Source of the DNA: Siphonodentalium dalli
Taxonomy: Eukaryota > Mollusca > Scaphopoda > Gadilida > Siphonodentaliidae
Assembly: GCA_032622095.1 (NCBI GenBank)
Contig: CP136067.1
Location: forward strand, 622,001 to 686,000
Direction: 5' to 3'
Length of the DNA: 64,000 bases
Shown here: positions 56,600 to 64,000 of the stretch, in pieces
Layout of the letters: the number at the start of each line of letters is the position of its first letter
How positions within the stretch are numbered: position 1 is the first letter of the stretch
Notes under the pieces: model-generated
What the model was told of the DNA's origin: nothing
What the model saw: only the letters and a program-made list of their open reading frames with translations
The model's database searches: none
Program-made: the position numbers and the translations under genes

Positions 56600-58006
56600 T
56601 CTTATATTATTTCCTTTTCAGCATGTGATAGTGGTTTCTGTGGTGACGGCTGCTCGTTACGATGTGTGATGTGATGTGATGATGGTTTTGATTGTTTCCG
56701 TTTCAGCATGTGATAGTGGTTTCTATGGTGACGGCTGCTCATTACAATGCGTGATGTGATGATGGTTTGTATTGTTTCCGTTTCAGCATGTGATAGTGGT
56801 TTCTATGGTGACAGCTGCTCATTACAATGTGTGTTGTGATGTGATGATGGTTTCGATTGTTTCCTTTTCAGCATGTGATAGTGGTTTCTATGGTGACGGC
56901 TGCCCATTACGATGTGTGATGTGAAGATGGTTTTTTTTATTTCCTTTTCAGCATGTGATAGTGGTTTCTATGGTGACGGCTGCTCATTACAACGTGTGAT
57001 GTGATGATGGTTTGTATTGTTTCCGTTTCAGCATGTGATAGTGGTTTCTATGGTGGCGGCTGCTCGTTACAATGTGTGATGTGATGATGGTTTGTATTGT
57101 TTCCGTTTCAGCATGTGATAGTGGTTTCTATGGTGACGGCTGCTCGTTACAATGTGTGATGTGATGATGGTTTGTATTGATTCCGTTTCAGCATGTGATA
57201 GTGGTTTCTATGGTGATGGCGGCTTGTTACGATGTGTGATGTGATGATGGTTTCGATTGTTTCCTTTTCAGCATGTGATAGTGGTTTCTATGGTGACGGC
57301 TGCTCATTACAATGCGTGATGTGATGTGATGATGGTTTGTATTGTTTCCGTTTCAGCATGTGATAGTGGTTTCTATGGTGACAGCTGCTCATTACAATGT
57401 GTGTTGTGATGTGATGATGGTTTCGATTGTTTCCTTTTCAGCATGTGATAGTGGTTTCTATGGTGACGGCTGCCCATTACGATGTGTGATGTGAAGATGG
57501 TTTTTATTATTTCCTTTTCAGCATGTGATAGTGGTTTCTATGGTGACGGCTGCTCATTACAACGTGTGATGTGATGATGGTTTGTATTGTTTCCGTTTCA
57601 GCATGTGATAGTGGTTTCTATGGTGGCGGCTGCTCGTTACAATGTGTGATGTGATGATGGTTTGTATTGTTTCCGTTTCAGCATGTGATAGTGGTTTCTA
57701 TGGTGACGGCTGCTCGTTACAATGTGTGATGTGATGATGGTTTGTATTGATTCCGTTTCAGCATGTGATAGTGGTTTCTATGGTGATGGCGGCTTGTTAC
57801 GATGTGTGATGTGATGATGGTTTCGATTGTTTCCTTTTCAGCATGTGATAGTGGTTTCTATGGTGACGGCTGCTCATTACAATGCGTGATGTGATGTGAT
57901 GATGGTTTCGATTGTTTCCTTTTCAGCATGTGATAGTGGTTTCTATGGTGATGGCTGCTTGTTACGATGTGTGATGTGATGATGGTTTCGATTGTTTCCT
58001 TTTCAG
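56600..58006 (+). repeat. 17 decoy acceptors plus exon 17 start, 80/85-bp array
   Basis: Each unit has ttcc-[gt]-tttcag|catgtgatagtggtttctat, then ggtgacggctgctcattac, and a linker gtgatgtgatgatggttt. Decoy exon starts are at 56622, 56707, 56787, 56872, 56952, 57032, 57112, 57192, 57272, 57357, 57442, 57522, 57602, 57682, 57762, 57842 and 57927; the true start is 58007. Every decoy reads CDSGFYGDGCSLQC-like sequence and then TGA about 17 codons in. Variants recur with a 570-bp offset (56787 and 57357, 57192 and 57762), so a block of seven units was duplicated. Confidence 0.95.
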
Positions 58007-58273
58007 CCTGTGATAGTGGTTTCTATGGTGACGGCTGCTCATTACGATGTAACTGCTCAATAAACATTGATAGCTGTGACAACGTAAATGGAACATGTAA
58101 CTGTAAATCTGGGTGGCATAAATCATTGTTAGCGGACTGTTCTGAGGATGTAAATGAATGCATGCCATCCGATCCATGCACAGCACCAAATACAGTGTGT
58201 AAGAATCGAGATGGATCACATGAATGCGCGTGTGCTGCGGGATATTCCAAGAATGCATCCAATGATTGTGTTG
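58007..58273 (+). CDS. EGF exon 17, eight-Cys EGF plus cbEGF (residues 812-900)
   Basis: Acceptor tttccttttcag, donor GTTG|GTAAGT, 267 bases, phase 1-1. First module CDSGFYGDGC with eight cysteines and CNCKSGWH, whose last loop is four residues longer than in the other long exons. Second module starts DVNEC; CKNRDGSHECAC has His at the aromatic position. The true exon starts CC after the AG, whereas all decoys start CA. Both borders are multiplied: 17 decoy acceptors upstream and three full decoy donors downstream. Confidence 0.93.
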
Positions 58274-58650
58274 GTAAGTCAATATACTCACCCAGGATTA
58301 TAGGTAGTGGGGGAGGGGGTCATTGACCAAATACGGTATGAGAATCGAGATCCATCCAATGATTGTGTTGGTAAGTCTCTACTGACCCACGATAGTGGGT
58401 AGTGGGGGAGGGGTCATATACCAAATACGGTGTGAGAATCGAGATACTTCCAATGATTGTGTTGGTAAGTCTCTACTGACCGACGATAGTGGGTAGTGGG
58501 GGAGGGGTCATATACCAAATACAGTGTGAGAATCGAGATCCATCCAATGATTGTGTTGGTAAGTCTCTACTGACCCACGATAGTGGGTAGTGGGGGAGGA
58601 GTCATATACCAAATGTGTGAGAATCGAGATACATCTAATGACTGTGTAAG
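58274..58650 (+). repeat. Decoy copies of exon 17 3' end plus donor (94-97 bp)
   Basis: ccatccaatgattgtgttg|gtaagtctctactgaccc recurs with donors at 58371, 58465 and 58559, and a degraded one near 58646. Each unit carries accaaatacggtgtgagaat from earlier in the exon joined to the exon end, so 44 exon bases are deleted in the copies. Reading on from the real donor meets TGA before the first decoy. Confidence 0.9.
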
Positions 58651-58967
58651 TCTTTACTGACCCACGATCGTGGCAACAAAAAGTTGGTTGGGGGAAGGTG
58701 GTCGAATGTATCCAAATGGTGCGTGGGGGTGTTGGCCAGGGGGGAGACGAGATGTTTCCCCACCACCCAAATCACAGCTAAAATTTTATAACATTTATGA
58801 AATTCATCGCCGAACCAGCAACAGTTTATTCAGGCTGTAAAAATATAAACACGTTGAAATTATTCTGATAATTCAATATTCAAACAAATAACTCGTGAAT
58901 AGATTTTCGTCTGAATATTTCAGATGTTTAGAGACTGAATCACTGAGTTTTCTTCTGAATATTTCAG
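58651..58967 (+). other. Intron before exon 18
   Basis: G-rich tract near 58688-58750, then unique sequence. ttctgaatatttcaga occurs just upstream (58909-58924, tctgaatatttcagatgttt) and again at the true acceptor (58953-58968), a possible single-copy acceptor duplication. Confidence 0.55.
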
Positions 58968-59054
58968 ACGTTGACGAGTGTTTTGATGCTGCCCTTTTCA
59001 CATGCACAGCTGGGTATGAGTGTCGTAACACCATCAGCAATTATACATGTGACG
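58968..59054 (+). CDS. EGF exon 18, truncated cbEGF (residues 901-929)
   Basis: Acceptor tctgaatatttcag, donor GACG|GTTAGT, 87 bases, phase 1-1. It encodes DVDEC and the first four cysteines of a cbEGF, stopping at NYTCD; cysteines 5 and 6 are missing. The next in-frame codon after the border would be TAG, so the donor is obligatory. Cysteines 1-3 and 2-4 could still pair. The C-terminal half may have been lost when the exon end was duplicated. The next recognisable exon is Thr-rich and would join as C-D-E-I-T-T. Confidence 0.8.
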
Positions 59055-59190
59055 GTTAGTATATTCACTGTGTCTTAACATCAATTATGCATGTGACGGT
59101 TAGTATATTTACTGTGTCATATATAACACCAATTATACATGTGACGGTTAGTATATTCACTGTGTCATAACACCAATTATACATGTGACC
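59055..59190 (+). repeat. Three copies of exon 18 3' end plus donor
   Basis: caattatacatgtgacg|gttagtatattcactgtg appears after the true junction at about 59075-59100 and 59129-59160, and a last copy ends tgtgacctcttaaag with the donor lost. Units are about 50-55 bp and all contain the stop from GGT-TAG if read through. Confidence 0.88.
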
Positions 59191-60357
59191 TCTTAAAGAA
59201 ACTAAAGGCCTTCACAGCTGTTATATGTCAAAAGCTGTGTAAAATCATCCTTGCTAAGAAGACCATGAAAAAATAGATCAACTTTGTTCTTGTTTTTGTT
59301 ATTAATAATTGCCAAGTAACAAGAGTTTTCATTACGTGCACTCGCGCAACAGTATGGCGATCAGACAGATTCGTACGTAGCTTGGTGTCACCCTACTCCG
59401 TTTCACTCCATGACGTCACCAAAAACGACGTAAAACCTCGTGGCGTTGTGACATTTTTACTGTGCCGCGTTTTTGCTATGTTTATCTTATGTGTTTTCGA
59501 TTATTTGTTTGTCGCCGATATCGCCATTTGTCCGGATTCCCTGTTTCTATATTTAAAACTGGCATGCTCGATTTCGATTTTTTCTCCCAGGTCAAAATAC
59601 GTCGGAGTTATGACAAAAATAGATCGACCTACATTTTCTCCATCAGAACTCTACACCAAAGAGTCTATAGACTCCTTCGGGACCTACATAGACCTACATA
59701 TGACATAGACTCCTTCATTTGGGTATTTTTACTTATAATTGGGAAGTTTTATCATTTTTTGGTTTTTTGGTTCGTGCGAAGACCTCTTTTTATCGTGCGG
59801 GAAAAGAGAGACATTCAAAACGCGATTTCGTAATTCGACGCAATAGGCTGAATAGCCTGACCTTCAGCCGAGTTCCGGGTCAAATACGACGAATGACGTA
59901 ACACAAAACAAAACGCATTTGTTGACACAAACACCGTTTGAACAGTTTATTATTACCGTACATAAAATGATCGTTATTGGTTAATTATTGATTAATTATT
60001 GATATATATTTACATACTAAATGTTGTCATCACTAAATCCAGCATTCTGATTGGTCGGCGCCCACGTGGCTAGTTGCAGTTATTTCTCGGTGAATGCGCA
60101 ACGCCTAATAACACGAAGTTAATAACACCATCGAGATACGTCATTAGGTTTGGAAAGACGAACGCGTAGTGCTTTGGGCGCATTTTGACTCGCGCAGGAT
60201 TGACTTAATACATCATCGGGTTTCAACATGAAGAGAAATTGTTCCTATTAACTTTTGCCAAGGGTGCTATTGGGTATTTTGGGCTGATCTTGTCACGATA
60301 CACTTTTCGATTTAAATATATTTACAAAAGTGGCTTTTTCGCTAAATGTATATAAAT
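59191..60357 (+). other. Unassigned, CpG-richer intron
   Basis: Several frames of about 100-120 codons overlap at 59382-59833 on the + strand without recognisable motifs. tccagcattctgattggtcg near 60040 resembles a MITE piece. No EGF exon completing the truncated domain was found here. Confidence 0.4.
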
Positions 60358-60520
60358 ATAAGGATTAACTGTCATGTGGACTATTTTTATGGAGATGTAA
60401 CGGTGAGGTAAGTGGACATAACTTGTATGTAAAACCCTTCTGGTTTTACACAAGTTATGTCCACTTACCTCACCGTTACATCTCCATAAAAACAGTCCAC
60501 ATGACAGTTAATCCTTATTT
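60358..60520 (+). repeat. Near-perfect hairpin, arms about 68 bp
   Basis: aaggattaactgtcatgtgg to ggtaagtggacataacttg pairs with caagttatgtccacttacct to gacagttaatcctt around a 24-base loop (tatgtaaaacccttctgg). Only one or two mismatches. Not related to families A to D. Confidence 0.9.
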
Positions 60521-60899
60521 ATTGTTGAATATTGGCTGCTATCAATATTTACACAAATGGTATTAATTATTTCTTATAATTGCTCCTTTGGTCAACTTTG
60601 ACTATCGGAAAATCAAAATCAAAATATGCCGCTGAAAAAAATTTAATCGATATTAAAGTCTCATCCTTTCGGCAACATGGAATTGGTTTTAATTACTTAA
60701 ATGATTAATATAGTAATTTGCCTTTTATCTGTGATGAAATGAGAAATGGTAATTGTCTTTTTTTGTTAACATTAAATTAAATTAAATAAATTAAGTAAAA
60801 TACAGTGAAATTATTTTTTAATTATTGTTTATTACATTTTTGCGTACGTTGGCATCTCTCTGAGTGCATTCTAGTTTATTATTTATTTGATGTTGTCAC
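60521..60899 (+). other. AT-rich intron
   Basis: aaattaaattaaataaatta run near 60772-60796. Nothing else recognised. Confidence 0.4.
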
Positions 60900-61545
60900 C
60901 AGGAGCAGTGACATATTACTCAACAATAGGTCTCCACTTATAATAACCCTTATGGAGCCTCTCACAGACGTGAGCAGATGACACTCAGCTATACAAGCTG
61001 CCACCTGTAAGGGGTTCCCTACTGGAGCAGTGACATATTACTCAACAATAGGTCTCCACTTATAATAACCCTTCTATGACTGGAGCTCAAGAATTAATAC
61101 CCTTATGGAGCCTCTCACAGACGTGAGCAGATGACACTCAGCTATACAAGCTGCCACCTGTATGGGGCTCCCTACAGGAGCAGTGACATATTACTCAACA
61201 ATAGGTCTCCACTTATAATAACCCTTATGGAGCCTCTCACAGACGTGAGCAGATGACACTCAGCTATACAAGCTGCCACCTGTAAGGGGTTCCCTACAGG
61301 AGCAGTGACATATTACTCAACAATAGGTCTCCACTTATAATAACCCTTATGGAGCCTCTCACAGACGTGAGCAGATGACACTCAGCTATACAAGCTGCCA
61401 CCTGTAAGGGGTTCCCTACAGGAGCAGTGACATATTACTCAACAATAGGTCTCCACTTATAATAACCCTTATGGAGCCTCTCACAGACATGAGCAGATGA
61501 CACTCAGCTATACAAGCTGCCACCTGTATGGGGCTCCCTACAGGG
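60900..61545 (+). repeat. Five-copy array with diverged family B hairpins
   Basis: Units of about 118 bp (one longer by some 50 bp) contain gagcagtgacatattactca, acaataggtctccacttata and a B-like hairpin (ttatggagcctctcacagac to gtatggggctccctacagg). A second independent local amplification of family B. Confidence 0.9.
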
Positions 61546-61599
61546 TTTTTTTTATCATTTTTGCTTTCATTTTTTAGCAGTTATAAAAATAATATAAAA

Positions 61600-61682
61600 T
61601 TTGTTAGGCCAATGCATTTTCTTATATATGCGAGGCGACCTATGGTCGACTCGCATATATAAGAGAATGCATTGGCACAGGG
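61600..61682 (+). repeat. Family D palindrome
   Basis: ccaatgcattttcttatata to agagaatgcattggcaca with ggcgacctatggtcgactcg in the centre. Confidence 0.8.
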
Positions 61683-61734
61683 TTAATATCCGAGAGCTTT
61701 CTCCACTTATAATAACCCTTCCATGACTGGAGCT

Positions 61735-61950
61735 CAAGCCAGAGGGTGAATTTAGTGACGCTGTCCCACATAGTAGGTTATCATCACCAAATTCAACCTC
61801 GGGGGACCTCATCCACATGGCCTCATCAACTATCGGAGACATAGACTCAGATTGAAGTTCCCAAATGGTGAATATTGTGATGTACACCCATTGGGAACCT
61901 CGATTATGCAATGTGTCGTCTGTAATTTGGGGATATAGAAAACTAAACTA
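61735..61950 (-). repeat. Family A and A2 repeat, inverse orientation
   Basis: Family A hairpin without its outermost left end (61740-61812), then A2 reversed (gattgaagttcccaaatggt to cattgggaacctcgattatg) and a tail gggatatagaaa: the mirror image of 1800-2022. Confidence 0.75.
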
Positions 61951-62032
61951 AAAAAGAAATAGAATTTGTATGAAGAAGTTTCTGTAAAAATTTGGTAATA
62001 AAGAAACCTTGCAGAGAAGATGAGGCCTAACT

Positions 62033-62491
62033 AGAATGAGGTCTCCAGAGGATTAATTTAGTGATGCTAGCTTGCTACGCGGGATAGCATCACTAAATTC
62101 ACCTTCTGGGGACCTCATTCTGCAAATGACATAACTTACAGTAACCCATAAAGAGCCCCACATAGAGTGGAGCAGACGACACTCTGTAGTGCATGCTTCC
62201 ATCTGTGTGAGGCTCCCTGTGGGATGTGTACATGTGTATCCAGTCTTGATAATATGATGCTGGACATAAGGTAATTCCCTAAATAATAATGAGGTCCCCA
62301 GAGGATTAATTTAGTGATGCTAGCCTGCTACGCAGGATTGGGCCACTAAATTCACCTTCTGGGGACTGGTCATTGTCCCATTTGCAACTTACAGTAATAT
62401 GGCACCAGAACCCATAGAGAGCCCCACATTGACTGGAGCAGACAACACTCTGTAGTGCATGCTTCCATCTGTGTGGGGCCCCCTGTGGGAT
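62033..62491 (+). repeat. Alternating family A and family B hairpins
   Basis: A at 62033-62123, B at 62146-62225, A at 62285-62366 (right end cut) and B at 62406-62491. The spacers share tcccatttgcaacttacagt, so the A-B pair is itself duplicated. Confidence 0.8.
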
Positions 62492-62534
62492 GTGTGCATG
62501 TGTATCCAATCTTGAGAATATGATTCCAGGCATC

Positions 62535-63768
62535 CAGTAATTCCCTAAATAATCAACTCCTTAACCCTTTGAACCCGGCTGGCCGGTATTCCGGCCAGAA
62601 CGTAATTGCATATATACGCGACTGGCCGGTTTTCCGGCCATGATGTAATCTCGTTCTACCGTCGGCGTCGCAGTGCTGCACTTTATTTTTCATATTTCGA
62701 TAAATACTCAATGGTAAGAAAAATAAAATAGTGTTTCATAAAATTCATATTATAACTGTTTTAGCTGTCAAACAATTATCGAGGTTGTGTTTGGCACAAC
62801 GAAGTATCAGCCAATTAAACATCGGATGCAGTCTCCATTTTATCACATTTCTGCAATTACGGCGCCGCCACATTGCTTCTCGCGACCTCTCGCTTCGCGT
62901 TAGGTCATATCATCTTATATGGCTCATAAGTTATATAAAAATATATTTATAGGTGAAACTTTAGTGACATATTCTTGTGGTATTTATAACTCCCAATGTG
63001 TGCGAAGATATTCCCGCTAAATTACGTAATTCGCGCTAACGATGGTTGGATGTAAACACATGTCACACGAGTTTTGTTCAAGAATATACAAACTTCTGAG
63101 TTCATTAAATCATAACTGTTTTGGGCAAATGTACATGCTATATAGATTTACACGAGAATAAAGTTCAGAATCTTGTCTTTAAGCTGGCATAAGCCAGTAG
63201 ACCACACAACGCCGCGCGTTTTAGATATTGGTGGGGTATTTAGAGAACACCCAGAGTTTGTTTTGGCTAAAGCCCATATAACGTCATGTATTTACGTTGG
63301 AATTGTGACGTTACGTAACATTTTTTTGACAGTTTGTATAATAAATCCCGTTAAGTTTTCAATTTTTTATAACTTTTTCTGGATTTAAGATATTGAAATA
63401 GATTGTGATGTGCTGAATTCAGAATTTAATAATCTTTCCAACGGTGTAAACAATATGGTAGAAGAAAATGCATACAATACAGCGCCATGCATTTGAACAC
63501 AGTCTACAATAAGTCAAAATACCCCTGGGAGCCCAGGGTCAGGGCATCGATCGTTGCGGGGAGCCAGGGTTCAAAGGGTTAACCACAGCAGAATTATGGG
63601 TAACTTTTCAGGATTTAGTCTGAAATATGATTTGTTGCCATTCATCGGAAAGCTCTCCCTGAGAGCTTTCCGATGAATGGCAATAAGCCATATTTCCGAC
63701 TAAATCCTGAAAAGTTACCCATAATTCTACTGTGGTTAAGGAGTCGATTATTTAGGGCATTACTGTAC
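62535..63768 (+). repeat. Family C hairpin split at its TTAA
   Basis: Left tip 62535-62564 (cagtaattccctaaataatc aactccTTAA) and the rest 63583-63768 (ccacagcagaattatgggta to gggcattactgta) form one complete family C hairpin once the inserted element is removed. Confidence 0.9.
62565..63578. mobile_element. TTAA-flanked piggyBac-like non-autonomous element (1.0 kb)
   Basis: TTAA on both sides (62561-62564 and 63579-63582); inverted ends CCCTTTGAACCC and GGGTTCAAAGGG, with gctggccggtattccggcca near the left end. No transposase recognised. It differs in sequence from the family D elements but uses the same target site. Confidence 0.88.
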
Positions 63769-63825
63769 TCGACGAAAGATTCTTCATTAAGATGCATGAT
63801 GTACGAATTTCTAAATTTTATTCAG

Positions 63826-64000
63826 AAATTACTACTACTACAACAACAGCAACAACGACAACAGAAGCAACAACAACGGAAGCAGCAACAACAACAACGG
63901 AAGCAGCAACAACAACTGAAGCAGCAACAACAACGGAAGCGACAACAGAAACAGCACCTACTACAACCACAGAAACAGCATCTACTACAACCACAGAGAC
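63826..64000 (+). CDS. Thr-rich mucin-like exon 19 (residues 930 onward, cut by window edge)
   Basis: Acceptor aaattttattcag; the frame that continues the phase-1 series is open to the end of the window. It encodes E-I-T-T-T followed by runs of Thr with Ala, Glu and Pro (repeats like TTTEA and TTTTET), a typical O-glycosylated stalk. The DNA is made of aca/aac triplets and gaagcagcaaca units, so its length is likely variable. The donor is beyond the edge. It probably separates the EGF rod from a downstream region not seen here. Confidence 0.8.

Noticed and set aside
59382-59833. Overlapping 108- and 123-codon + strand frames
   Set aside because: No recognisable domain, overlapping frames, no splice or promoter evidence; probably chance frames in a CpG-richer stretch.

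Overview
This 64-kb window is eukaryotic and almost certainly lies inside one large animal gene on the + strand. Eighteen short exons encode EGF-like modules. A nineteenth, threonine-rich (mucin-like) exon runs off the right edge. Every exon that can be delimited has a length divisible by three and is a phase 1-1 exon with AG/GT borders, so about 2.96 kb of coding sequence (about 987 codons) is spread over 64 kb. The AT-rich introns, the density of hairpin MITEs and hAT/TTAA-type elements, and dispersed repeats carrying 'gtccgtccgtcc' runs suggest a marine lophotrochozoan, most likely a mollusc; that is an inference. No bacterial features, rRNA or tRNA genes were seen.

Layout. The exons fall into a repeating super-module: a long exon (eight-cysteine laminin/MEGF-type EGF plus a calcium-binding-type EGF) followed by four one-EGF exons. 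Module 1 is the exons at 1279-1440, 2852-2968, 3617-3745, 6714-6842 and 12158-12274, with its long exon apparently split by an intron upstream. Module 2 is 18734-18985, 27466-27594, 28108-28233, 30009-30134 and 31730-31861. Module 3 is 34128-34385, 39858-39977, 42829-42954, 48322-48444 and 49100-49219. Two more long exons follow (52151-52417, 58007-58273), then a truncated EGF exon (58968-59054) and the Thr-rich exon (63826 onward). The product should be a secreted or cell-surface multi-EGF protein with a mucin-like stalk. Both ends lie outside the window.

The striking feature is what surrounds the exons. At about 19 of the exon borders, belonging to 14 of 18 EGF exons, the splice junction has been tandemly duplicated, from single extra copies up to arrays of 17 decoy acceptors (56.6-58.0 kb), about 42 partial exon-plus-donor units (19.0-23.3 kb) and about 90 donor-containing units (43.0-47.6 kb). 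Where I checked the frame, use of a decoy gives a stop codon or a frameshift. The introns therefore look like fields of exon-derived decoy splice sites anchored on the true sites.

The remaining intron sequence is mobile DNA: hairpin families here called A, A2, B, C and D, five non-autonomous hAT-like elements with 8-bp target duplications, several TTAA-flanked (piggyBac-like) elements, a long-arm inverted-repeat element, and a broken transposase gene at 35.5-37.0 kb that has itself been hit by two other elements. Several insertions are nested and can be ordered in time.
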